64,000 nucleotides of DNA, from the NCBI RefSeq assembly GCF_001429045.1, contig NZ_LMHY01000026.1, positions 340,573 through 404,572 on the forward strand, in the 5' to 3' direction. The notes beneath the pieces were generated by a model. That model was not told where the DNA came from. It did not search any database and was given only the letters and a program-made list of their open reading frames with translations. The position numbers and the translations under genes are program-made. This stretch comes from Pseudomonas sp. Root71 (GTDB taxonomy: Bacteria > Pseudomonadota > Gammaproteobacteria > Pseudomonadales > Pseudomonadaceae). Positions 35,737 through 42,972 of this stretch are shown here, one piece after another; the stretch's first letter is position 1; every line of letters starts with the position of its first letter.

Positions 35737-36092
35737 GCCTGACTGATTCGACCTACAACAGTATCAGCGGACTCATGGTGGGGTTGGGTATTGCGACGTT
35801 GCCGGTTATCAATGGAGAAGTCCTGTTCGGCGCGACGCTTGGCGCGTGGCTGGTCACGACCACTCGCGCCAACTTCAAGGCCTGGCAACGCATCGGTTCC
35901 TGGCTGTTGTCGGCGGGTGTCGGTTACCTGTTTGCCCCGGTCGCCCAGCCACTGGCGCCTTTTCTGACCGCCGGTGTGACGGCCTTCCTGTGCGCGCTGC
36001 TGGTTATTCCCATCAGCATCAAACTCATGCAGTGGATCGATGGCGCCGGCCTCGGTGACATCCTTCGTCATCTCAGAGGGCGAGGGCAATGA
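35733..36092 (+). CDS. Phage holin-like membrane protein
   Basis: A 119-residue protein with about three hydrophobic segments (GLMVGLGIATLPVIN, WLLSAGVGYLFAPVAQPLAPFL, VTAFLCALLVIPISIKLM) and a basic tail (RHLRGRGQ). The layout and opening (MSLTDSTYNSISGLMVG) resemble putative holins of Pseudomonas phages and tailocins. Holins make membrane holes that release endolysin. The gene overlaps the LuxR-like gene and the next membrane gene by four bases each. No endolysin follows. Confidence 0.65.
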   Translation: MSLTDSTYNSISGLMVGLGIATLPVINGEVLFGATLGAWLVTTTRANFKAWQRIGSWLLSAGVGYLFAPVAQPLAPFLTAGVTAFLCALLVIPISIKLMQWIDGAGLGDILRHLRGRGQ

Positions 36093-36370
36093 CCTTTGAG
36101 ATGGCGGCCCTGGTGTGGGTGACGGGGGTGGCTCACCTGATCAGTGCGTTCAGGCTGGCGTGTTACCAGCGCGACGAGCTGCGTTACAGCTGGCGCGACA
36201 GGATATTGATCAGCTTGTGTGGCGCAGTGTTTTGCCATGCCGGCATCGATGTATTGCTGACATTCCTGCCGGTGAGCCCATGGCATGCAGGGGTGAGTGT
36301 TTTTTCATGCGTAATGATTGTTCGCAGTAGTGGCAACATTATTGTTTTGTGGCATGCCTTCAAGCATTGA
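36089..36370 (+). CDS. Second phage holin-family membrane protein
   Basis: This small protein (93 aa) has about three membrane segments (MAALVWVTGVAHLISAFRLA, ILISLCGAVFCHAGIDVLLTFL, GVSVFSCVMIVRSSGNIIVLW) and resembles phage_holin_3-type proteins, in which a DRI block follows the first helix. In phage lysis cassettes such a gene often sits between a first holin and the lysozyme. Here it ends 16 bases before the convergent CI-like gene and no lysozyme is present. Confidence 0.65.
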   Translation: MTFEMAALVWVTGVAHLISAFRLACYQRDELRYSWRDRILISLCGAVFCHAGIDVLLTFLPVSPWHAGVSVFSCVMIVRSSGNIIVLWHAFKH

Positions 36371-36386
36371 AGCGTCGGACTTCAAG

Positions 36387-36815
36387 TCAGGTTTTGTTCG
36401 AGTGTCCAAGTGTTGCCAGGATGGCGGCCATTTCCGAAAGTTGCGTTTCCAGATCCCTCAGGCGTCGCTTTTCCTCCAATGCGCTTTGTATTGCGCAGCG
36501 GTCATCCTCATCAAGCAATCGCCACAGCGAAAGGATGGTGTTTTCCTGTGTTGTTGCAGTTTCCGCAACATTTGCAGTCGCGTTGACATGGGTTTGCCGC
36601 AGCATCGGCCCATCGCCCAGCAGCAACCAGTCAAGGGAGATGCCGCGAGCTTGTGCAATGTCTACGCATAATGAGTATGGCGTGCTGTCACGGCCTTTCC
36701 AGCTACTGAGTGTCTGGGGGCTGATCTGTAGTGCAGTAGACAGGGAAGCGTCAGTTTTTGTACCCGTTACTTGCTTCAGGCGGGCCAAAACAGCTTGTGA
36801 TTTTTTGCTACGCAA
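36387..36815 (-). CDS. CI-like phage repressor, N-terminal HTH type
   Basis: The 142-residue product has a phage-CI helix-turn-helix at the N terminus (VLARLKQVTGTKTDASLSTALQISPQTLSSWKGRDSTPYSLCVDIAQARGISLDWLLLGDGP, about residues 8-72). A helical tail follows in place of the peptidase S24 domain. Without that self-cleaving domain it cannot respond to RecA in the usual way. It faces the LuxR-holin operon and reads away from the ogr-like gene. GC content drops in and around it, as in many phage immunity regions. Confidence 0.85.
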   Translation of the reverse strand: MRSKKSQAVLARLKQVTGTKTDASLSTALQISPQTLSSWKGRDSTPYSLCVDIAQARGISLDWLLLGDGPMLRQTHVNATANVAETATTQENTILSLWRLLDEDDRCAIQSALEEKRRLRDLETQLSEMAAILATLGHSNKT

Positions 36816-37115
36816 TTTGAGCCTCTTCCTTTTGACATATGCTTTTTGAGTGCTTAACGTATGCGTAATGAGTACTTTTTTTCTTGTAAGTAATCAATCA
36901 TCAACTATGAATCAGAAGAATACGATGTCGAAACTTCCTAATGGTATCAGGGTGATTTCCTACGAGCTTGGCTCGTATCTATTACGTGTCCGCCCGTTGC
37001 ACTTCCTTTTGTCTGGCGGACGTTATTTGCAGCACCGGACTTTTACGAATTGTGTTTCAAACAGTATTGCGTTTGATCAATTCGATTACCACCGGATGGC
37101 CCAAGGGAAACATAT
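36816..37115. promoter_or_regulatory. AT-rich divergent control region between CI-like and Ogr-like genes
   Basis: This 300-base gap is clearly more AT-rich than the flanks. It holds the promoters for both outward genes. A loose dyad of GTGCTTA and TGAGTAC arms spans 36852-36877. The decamer ATGAGTACTT occurs at 36868 and again exactly at the ogr start (37116). Frames crossing the gap have no ribosome site and no recognisable product. Confidence 0.5.
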
Positions 37116-37394
37116 ATGAGTACTTACAAGATGGTGTGCCCGCACTGCCTGAGCAGGATGCGCATACGTACCAGCGAAGGACGGCATATTTTCCTGCGGG
37201 TGGCGTACCTGCAATGTACGTCGGAGGCCTGTGGCTGGTCGGTGCGGGCCGAGTTCGAAATGACCCATGAGCTTTCCCCCAGTGGCATGCCCAACCCGGC
37301 CGTGCATTTGCCGTGCGCCGGGCCTGATTTGCGCCGCGCCGCGAAGCCTGTCGCCGAGAGTGCTCCGGCGGCGCAAGCGCAACAGGAGCCTTGA
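37116..37394 (+). CDS. Ogr/Delta-like zinc-finger protein
   Basis: This 92-residue protein has the four-cysteine pattern of the P2 Ogr/Delta late-gene activators: CPHC near residue 9, then CTSEAC near residue 34 (C-x2-C, C-x4-C), with the expected aromatic and basic residues between (RMRIRTS, LRVAYLQC). Ogr proteins switch on phage late promoters through RNA polymerase alpha. The next gene starts two bases after its stop. In this setting it points to a P2-like or tailocin-derived remnant. Confidence 0.85.
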   Translation: MSTYKMVCPHCLSRMRIRTSEGRHIFLRVAYLQCTSEACGWSVRAEFEMTHELSPSGMPNPAVHLPCAGPDLRRAAKPVAESAPAAQAQQEP

Positions 37395-37396
37395 GC

Positions 37397-37759
37397 ATGA
37401 AGGAGGTTGATGAACAGGCCCATTTGAATGCGGAACTATTGGCCATAGCTCAGGCGTTTCTGGCCCGTCATGAAGGCGAGGGTGTGATTGATGATCAAGT
37501 GTTGTTCTGCCGTGCGGTGAGGCATTTGCAGAGTCTGGATATGCCGATGCACCAGGCGGAGCGGCTGGTCAGCCACGCGTACGGATTACTCAAGTCCAGC
37601 AACGATCGCCGACGTCTGGATCTGGCTGCAAGCTCCGAAACTGTCGCCGTGGTCACTGATCCGGTCAACGGTCTGACGTGGGCGGTGCCGGTCGGATTGA
37701 TCGTCAAGTTCGTCATCAACTCGCCGACCAACCGCAAACTTCGACTGGTGGAGCCATGA
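37397..37759 (+). CDS. Hypothetical protein downstream of the Ogr-like gene
   Basis: I do not recognise this 120-residue protein. It looks soluble and mostly helical up to residue 80 (EQAHLNAELLAIAQAFLARHEGE, HQAERLVSHAYGLLKSSNDRRRLDL), then has a short beta-rich part (GLTWAVPVGLIVKFVINSPTNRKLRLVEP). AGGAG lies before the ATG and the gene is coupled to ogr. It is the last gene of the phage-like island. Confidence 0.65.
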   Translation: MKEVDEQAHLNAELLAIAQAFLARHEGEGVIDDQVLFCRAVRHLQSLDMPMHQAERLVSHAYGLLKSSNDRRRLDLAASSETVAVVTDPVNGLTWAVPVGLIVKFVINSPTNRKLRLVEP

Positions 37760-37891
37760 TGTAGCGATGGTTGGATTCAGGTCCCGATCGGCGGGAACGG
37801 GGCCTGGCGCAAAATTACTCCGTGCCCAAAACACTCGTCCCCCCTAAAATACCCGGCATTCCCCGATTCGTATTGCCGAGGCCGTTTTTCC

Positions 37892-39109
37892 ATGTCCGTC
37901 ACCGCCACTCCCGCCAGCCTCGCGCCGGATCATCACGCCCAGTTCATCGACCTGCTGCAATCGAGCCTGGAGCACAACGCGTTCATCAAACTGGTGCTGG
38001 CCAAGTACGTGGGCGATGAAACGGACCTGCAGCGGATCATCATCAAGCCGGTGACGGTCAAGGCGCAGCCATGCCTGTCCTTCGTCTACCGCTACAAGAC
38101 TCGCGATATCACCAAGAACCTGCCGCTGGCCGAAGGCGTGGCGAGCATTGCCGGGCTGCTGCCGGCGTCGTTCAAAAATGCGCATTTGTTGTCGTTGACC
38201 GACGAAGCCCAGCTCGAATACAGCAAAAAGGGCAAGTCATCGCTGTTCAAGAGCCAACCTCAGCAATTGCGCGAAGTGCCATCGGCCGAGCACAACCGTG
38301 AGAAAAACCGTTTTCTTGACCTGAACCGGCCGTTTCTCGCCGACCTGGGTGTGACCAACAAGCAGCATGAGCTGATCCCGGCGATGTCGCGCAAGTGGAA
38401 GCAGATCAACAAGTTCATCGAAGTGTTCAGCCATGCGCTGACGTCGTCACCCCTGGCGCTGGACAAACCGGTGCGTGTGGCGGACTTCGGATCGGGCAAG
38501 GGCTACCTGACCTTCGCCATCCACGATTACCTGCGCAACACCTTGAAGGCCGAAGGCGAGGTGACCGGCGTCGAACTGCGCGAAGACATGGTCAGCCTGT
38601 GCAACACCGCCGCCGCCAGGCTTGAACACCCCGGCCTGGTGTTCAAGTGCGGTGACGTGCGCAGCGTGGCGCCGAGCGAGCTGGACGTGATGATCGCCCT
38701 GCATGCCTGCGATATCGCCACTGACTATGCGATCCACACCGGCATCCGTTCCGGCGCTTCGATCATCATGTGCTCGCCGTGCTGCCACAAACAGATCCGC
38801 CTGCAAATCCAGAGCCCGGCGCTGCTCAAGCCGATGCTGCAGTACGGCTTGCACCTGGGCCAGCAGGCCGAGATGGTCACCGACAGTTTGCGCGCGTTGT
38901 TCCTTGAGGCCTGCGGCTACGAGACCAAGGTGTTCGAGTTCATCTCGCTGGATCACACCAACAAGAACAAGATGATCCTGGCGGTCAAGCGCGCCGAGCC
39001 GGTGGACCCGGCCCAGTTGCTGGCGAAGATTCAGGAGTTGAAGGATTTCTATCACATCAGCGAGCATTGCCTGGAAACATTGCTGCGCGCTGACGGTTAT
39101 TTGAGCTGA
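37892..39109 (+). CDS. SAM-dependent methyltransferase (Methyltransf_32-like)
   Basis: A class I methyltransferase of 405 aa with a long N-terminal region. The SAM site is VADFGSGKGYLTFAIHDYL near residue 192, the acidic loop GVELREDMV follows, and a SPCCHKQIR block lies near residue 291. This pattern resembles the METTL25/Methyltransf_32 group, whose bacterial targets are unknown. The conserved NREKNRFLDLNRPFLADLGVTN before the SAM site is probably a substrate domain. It stands alone after the phage-like island. Confidence 0.85.
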   Translation: MSVTATPASLAPDHHAQFIDLLQSSLEHNAFIKLVLAKYVGDETDLQRIIIKPVTVKAQPCLSFVYRYKTRDITKNLPLAEGVASIAGLLPASFKNAHLLSLTDEAQLEYSKKGKSSLFKSQPQQLREVPSAEHNREKNRFLDLNRPFLADLGVTNKQHELIPAMSRKWKQINKFIEVFSHALTSSPLALDKPVRVADFGSGKGYLTFAIHDYLRNTLKAEGEVTGVELREDMVSLCNTAAARLEHPGLVFKCGDVRSVAPSELDVMIALHACDIATDYAIHTGIRSGASIIMCSPCCHKQIRLQIQSPALLKPMLQYGLHLGQQAEMVTDSLRALFLEACGYETKVFEFISLDHTNKNKMILAVKRAEPVDPAQLLAKIQELKDFYHISEHCLETLLRADGYLS

Positions 39110-39112
39110 CCC

Positions 39113-39145
39113 AAAAAAGATCGCAGCCTGCGGCAGCTCCTACAG
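39113..39145. repeat. Single REP unit, family B
   Basis: One arm (AAAAAAGATCGCAGCCTGCGGCAGCTCCTACAG) without its inverted partner, between the methyltransferase and the PfpI-like gene. Confidence 0.85.
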
Positions 39146-39243
39146 TGGTCCTGTGCATTCGTAGTAGCCGGTTGTTACCCACCCCACCGGATAAGGACTA
39201 CCTTGAATACTCCTGCACGCCCACTTCCAGAGGAGTTCTCCCC

Positions 39244-39825
39244 ATGGCTGCGAAAAAAATTCTGATGCTGGTCGGTGATTACGTCGAAGACTATGAAGTG
39301 ATGGTGCCGTTCCAGGCATTGCTGATGGTCGGCCACACGGTACACGCCGTTTGCCCGGACAAAGCCGCCGGCCAGACCGTGCGCACGGCGATCCATGACT
39401 TTGAAGGCGACCAGACCTACAGTGAAAAACCCGGTCACCTGTTTGCCCTGAACTTCGATTTCGCCAAGGTCAACGCGGCCGATTATGATGCGGTGCTGAT
39501 TCCGGGCGGACGCGCGCCGGAGTACCTGCGCCTGAACGAAAAAGTCCTGGAACTGGTGCGCGCGTTCGACAAGGCCGGCAAGCCGATCGCTGCCGTGTGC
39601 CATGGCGCGCAGTTGCTGGCGGCCGCGGGTGTTCTCGAAGGTCGCGAATGCAGCGCTTATCCGGCCTGCGCTCCGGAAGTGCGGCTGGCGGGCGGTACGT
39701 ATATCGATATTCCGGTGACGGACGGCCATGTCCAGGGCAATCTGGCCACGGCTCCGGCCTGGCCTGCGCACCCGAACTGGCTGGCCGGTTTCCTGGGATT
39801 GCTGGGTACCAAAATCACGCTGTAA
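39244..39825 (+). CDS. DJ-1/PfpI-family protein
   Basis: This protein of 193 aa has the class I amidotransferase-like fold (KKILMLVGDYVEDYEVMVPFQALL). The nucleophile cysteine sits at the elbow IAAVCHGAQLLAAAG near residue 120, with an acid partner in the YVEDYE region. Members are deglycases, holdases or proteases. I start at 39244 (MAAKK) with AGGAG upstream. It shares its direction with the small regulator that follows 13 bases later. Confidence 0.88.
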   Translation: MAAKKILMLVGDYVEDYEVMVPFQALLMVGHTVHAVCPDKAAGQTVRTAIHDFEGDQTYSEKPGHLFALNFDFAKVNAADYDAVLIPGGRAPEYLRLNEKVLELVRAFDKAGKPIAAVCHGAQLLAAAGVLEGRECSAYPACAPEVRLAGGTYIDIPVTDGHVQGNLATAPAWPAHPNWLAGFLGLLGTKITL

Positions 39826-39838
39826 CGAGGCCGTGTCC

Positions 39839-40144
39839 ATGTGCGAGCTGTACGTCAAAGCCGACCCGATACTCTATGAATCGCGCTCCCGCTCTCTGCG
39901 CATCTGCGGGGTGGTCACCACCCTGCGGCTGGAGAATCAGTTCTGGGACATCCTCAGCGAAATCGCCGAGGTCGACGGCATGACCACCAATCAGTTGATC
40001 GCCAAGCTGTATGAAGAGGTGATGGACTACCGCGGCGAGGTGGTCAATTTCGCGTCGTTCCTGCGGGTGAGTTGTACGCGGTATTTGAGCCAGCGACGGA
40101 CGTCGGCGCCAGAGCTGTCGGTGGTGCGGGCAGTGGTGAAGTAG
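39839..40144 (+). CDS. Ribbon-helix-helix domain protein
   Basis: The 101-residue protein has a ribbon-helix-helix core: SLRICGVVTTLRLENQFWDILSEIAEVDGMTTNQLIAKLYEEV (about residues 18-62), which fits the RHH_4 group of DNA-binding proteins. A C-terminal part with SFLRVSCTRYLSQR follows. A GTG six bases upstream could also start it. It lies directly behind the PfpI-like gene and may regulate it; the target is unknown. Confidence 0.82.
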   Translation: MCELYVKADPILYESRSRSLRICGVVTTLRLENQFWDILSEIAEVDGMTTNQLIAKLYEEVMDYRGEVVNFASFLRVSCTRYLSQRRTSAPELSVVRAVVK

Positions 40145-40229
40145 TGAAAACTGCCGTTCAGGCGACAGAAATCCCGGCTTGGTCTTTACTGTGAAGCGCG
40201 AAACCTCTCAATCGCCAAGGAGAAACAGC

Positions 40230-40574
40230 ATGTCCGGATGGTATGAAGTGAGCAAAAGCAGCAATGGCCAGTTCAGGTTTGTCCTCAAGGCAGCCAACGC
40301 CGAGACCATTCTGACCAGCGAGCTGTACACCACCCACGCCGCCGCCGACAAAGGCATCGCCTCGGTCCAGGCCAACAGCCAGCTGGATGAGCGCTACGAG
40401 AAGAAAACCACCAAGGATGGCCACCCGTATTTCAACCTCAAGGCGGGTAACCACGAGATCATCGGCAGCAGCGAGGCCTATTCCTCTGATGCCGCCATGG
40501 AGAAAGGCATTGCCAGCGTGAAAACTAATGGCCCGAGTAAAGTGGTCAAGGACAAGACCTTGCCGGTGCTTTGA
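40230..40574 (+). CDS. YegP-like DUF1508 protein
   Basis: This small protein (114 aa) is made of two DUF1508 repeats: GWYEVSKSSNGQFRFVLKAANAETILTSELY and RYEKKTTKDGHPYFNLKAGNHEIIGSSEAY, each followed by a helix with KGIASVQ or KGIASVK. Family members fold as beta-beta-beta-alpha units and have no proven function. AAGGAG before the ATG supports the start. A REP doublet follows. Confidence 0.88.
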   Translation: MSGWYEVSKSSNGQFRFVLKAANAETILTSELYTTHAAADKGIASVQANSQLDERYEKKTTKDGHPYFNLKAGNHEIIGSSEAYSSDAAMEKGIASVKTNGPSKVVKDKTLPVL

Positions 40575-40600
40575 ACGCTACCTTCACATCCAGTACAAAT

Positions 40601-40693
40601 CCTGTGGGAGCGAGCTTGCTCGCGATGGCGGTCAGACAATCAACATCTGTGTTGAATGTAATGGCCTCATCGCGAGCAAGCTCGCTCCCACAG
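40601..40693. repeat. REP doublet, family A
   Basis: CCTGTGGGAGCGAGCTTGCT and its inverse face each other over about 45 bases, between the DUF1508 and SIR2-like genes, which converge here. Confidence 0.92.
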
Positions 40694-40732
40694 GGGTAAT
40701 GCGATCCGACAATGGCGCCAGCCGCGTCGCCG

Positions 40733-41752
40733 CTAAACCTCGACAGGAACCGTGAGCTTCGTGCCGCCCAACGCATGGCTCTTGGAATCGAAGAACCGCA
40801 ACTCAACCCCCGTCCCCTCAAACACCTTCGCGTAATGCCGCTTCTGATGCTGGATGAAGGCCTTGCTGCGCGGGTAAATCGAGATCGCCAGCACCTGCGG
40901 CTTTGCCTGGCGCAAGGCATGAATGATATGGCTGTCCTGCTCCCCCAGCGCATGGCCGAAGATGCACAGCGCCTGGCCGTGACCGAGTAGTTGCTCGTAG
41001 CAGAACGACAGATAGTCCGAACTGCGGATGGTCTTGAGCTTGTCCGCACTCGGCCCTTCGTTGACGAACAGCGGCACGTCGTCGAGGGTCTTGATCGTGT
41101 TGTTGATGGCGAAACTGCCCAGCAACGTGCCCTCGGTCGACATCAGCTTGCGCGCCGTACCGTCCTGGTTGCGCACCAGATGCAGACCGCCGTGCAGGTA
41201 CAGCAAACGGGTTTTATCGGTGGCGGTGTCGCTCAGGTCGAAACCGGGCTCGGCCCCCTGGAACAGATCGCTGATCGCTTCTGGCCGGTGTTGCACTGCC
41301 CAGTAGTTGAGCAAGTCGTAGTTGGTGGTGAACACCGTGCGGTAACTGGTCAGTTCCTGATTGATGGTCGCCAGTGTCGAAGGCACCACCAGCCGCCACG
41401 GGATATGCACTGCATGCACGCTGTTGATCAGCGCTTCCTTGATCGCGTAGTAGCGATTGCGCGGGGCGGCGGAGCTGACGGCCAGGGCTTTGTTGACCCG
41501 ACTGGTGGTTTTCAAGGCGCTCAGTACCTGCTCGAAACTGCGGGTCTGCATCGCATCGAACACGCTCAGCTCGGATGGGCTCAGGGGTTTTTCCTCTACG
41601 GTGCGGGCGTTTTCGAACAGCGACTCGTAGCCGAAATCGTCCCACACCGCGCGACTGGCACCGTTACCCACCAGCAAACCACTGAACGAAGCGGTGCTGC
41701 GCAAGGCGTTCCAGTCTTCAAGTTGAGCATCGACATCCTGGAAATCGGTCAT
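40733..41752 (-). CDS. SIR2-like protein (DUF4917-type)
   Basis: This 339-residue protein shows the SIR2-like NAD-binding pattern: GNGAS at residues 29-33, TTNYD at 142-146 (Asn and Asp of the pocket), LHG with the catalytic-type His at 186-188, and GHALGEQDSH at 266-275. It matches the DUF4917 group, soluble SIR2-like proteins of unknown role. Many SIR2-like domains in bacteria are NADases of anti-phage systems, but this one has no partner gene; both neighbours are REP DNA and a LysR regulator. Function is therefore open. Confidence 0.75.
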   Translation of the reverse strand: MTDFQDVDAQLEDWNALRSTASFSGLLVGNGASRAVWDDFGYESLFENARTVEEKPLSPSELSVFDAMQTRSFEQVLSALKTTSRVNKALAVSSAAPRNRYYAIKEALINSVHAVHIPWRLVVPSTLATINQELTSYRTVFTTNYDLLNYWAVQHRPEAISDLFQGAEPGFDLSDTATDKTRLLYLHGGLHLVRNQDGTARKLMSTEGTLLGSFAINNTIKTLDDVPLFVNEGPSADKLKTIRSSDYLSFCYEQLLGHGQALCIFGHALGEQDSHIIHALRQAKPQVLAISIYPRSKAFIQHQKRHYAKVFEGTGVELRFFDSKSHALGGTKLTVPVEV

Positions 41753-41882
41753 TGCGGTCTTCGTCTCACGGCAAAAGGTCTGTGGGCGGCGACTTTATCA
41801 CGACCGGTGACCGGACCACGGCACGACGCGGGTGAAGAACGCTATGCTGCGACTTCGCCTGAGCCGACTCGCCGAGTACCCG

Positions 41883-42791
41883 ATGCTGCAAAAAAGCCTG
41901 ATCCGCCGTCTCGACCTGATCACCCTGCAACTGTTCGTCGCCGTGCATGAAGAGGGTACGCTGACCCGCGCCGCCTCGCGCGAAGCGATTGCAGTCTCGG
42001 CGGCGAGCAAGCGCTTGATGGAACTGGAGGAGGCGCTGGGCATCAGCCTGTTCGTGCGCCAGGCCAAGGGCATGTCCCTGACGCCGGCCGGTGAAACCCT
42101 GCTGCACCATGCCCGGCAGATGTTGTTTAACGTCGAGAAAATGGGGCTTGAGCTGGGGGAGCACAGCCACGGTGTGCGCGGCTATGTGCGGATGCTCGCC
42201 AACCTGTCGGCGATCATTCAGTTTTTGCCCGAGGACCTGCGGGATTTTTCCGAACGTCACCCACAGGTCAAGACCGATCTCGAAGAGCGCCCCAGCTCCG
42301 GGGTGATTCAGGGGGTGCTCGACGGGGTGGCCGACTTCGGGATCTGTTCCATCGACAGTGACATCAAGGGCCTGCACAGCGTGCTGTATCGCCAGGACAA
42401 GCTGGTGGTGTTGATGCCGCCGTACCATTCATTGGCGGGCCGGTCGAGCGTGGCGTTCGCCGATACGCTGAGCAGTGATTACGTTGGCTTGCATGCCGCC
42501 AGTTCGATCAACATGCGCACCCACGCGGCGGCGCGCGAGGCCGGCAAGGTGCTGCGGGTTCGTATTCATGTGCCGGGGTTCGATGCGATGTGCCGGATGA
42601 TCCAGGCCAACATGGGGATCGGCATTTTGCCGCACAGGGCTTATGAATTGTTTGGCCGGGCACTGGGTTTGCACGCGGTGCCGTTGACGGATGAATGGTC
42701 CGATCGGGCCTTGATCCTGGTGGTGCGCGATGAGGCGTTACTGTCGCCGGTGAGCAGGATGTTGTTTGAGCATTTGCGGGGGCCAGCCTGA
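41883..42791 (+). CDS. LysR-family regulator of the CoA-transferase cluster
   Basis: This LysR protein (302 aa) has an N-terminal winged helix (LDLITLQLFVAVHEEGTLTRAASREAIAVSAASKRLMELEEALG, about residues 10-55) and a periplasmic-binding-like effector domain. I start at 41883 (MLQKSLIRR); ATGs 51 and 39 bases upstream are possible. It lies in the same direction as the CoA-transferase and lyase genes, and a near-perfect LysR-type dyad lies between them, so it is likely their activator. Confidence 0.88.
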   Translation: MLQKSLIRRLDLITLQLFVAVHEEGTLTRAASREAIAVSAASKRLMELEEALGISLFVRQAKGMSLTPAGETLLHHARQMLFNVEKMGLELGEHSHGVRGYVRMLANLSAIIQFLPEDLRDFSERHPQVKTDLEERPSSGVIQGVLDGVADFGICSIDSDIKGLHSVLYRQDKLVVLMPPYHSLAGRSSVAFADTLSSDYVGLHAASSINMRTHAAAREAGKVLRVRIHVPGFDAMCRMIQANMGIGILPHRAYELFGRALGLHAVPLTDEWSDRALILVVRDEALLSPVSRMLFEHLRGPA

Positions 42792-42811
42792 TAGTTCTTC
42801 GCTGACTAGGC

Positions 42812-42844
42812 CGGCCTCTTCGCGAGCAAGCCCGCGAAGGCGGC
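42812..42844. other. Hairpin after the LysR gene
   Basis: CTTCGCG and CGCGAAG pair around AGCAAGCC, with GGCC and GGCC outside. It looks like a single REP-related unit and may end the LysR transcript. Confidence 0.55.
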
Positions 42845-42866
42845 CCTGAGGTCGCGACAATCTCCC

Positions 42867-42893
42867 CGAGCGTTCGCATTTCGCGAACGCTCG
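42867..42893. promoter_or_regulatory. LysR-type operator
   Basis: CGAGCGTTCGC and GCGAACGCTCG form a perfect 11-bp dyad around five bases (ATTTC spacer). It contains the T-N11-A core of LysR boxes (T74 to A86 of this block). It lies 80 bases before the CoA-transferase start. Confidence 0.7.
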
Positions 42894-42951
42894 TTGCCAA
42901 CTGAAGGTTGGATTCCCGAGTCCCCTGTCCTCTAGCCTTGGCGCATATTCC

Positions 42952-42963
42952 AAGAACAAGAGG
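42952..42963 (+). promoter_or_regulatory. Candidate Crc/Hfq target overlapping the ribosome site
   Basis: AAGAACAAGAGG fits AAnAAnAA and includes the AAGAGG ribosome site of the CoA-transferase gene. Binding by Hfq with Crc would block translation directly. Confidence 0.45.
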
Positions 42964-42972
42964 TACCCCGCG

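Noticed and set aside
36850..37119. Open frame of 89 codons in the CI-Ogr gap
   Set aside because: AT-rich promoter region, no ribosome site, no recognisable product, and it runs into the ogr start.
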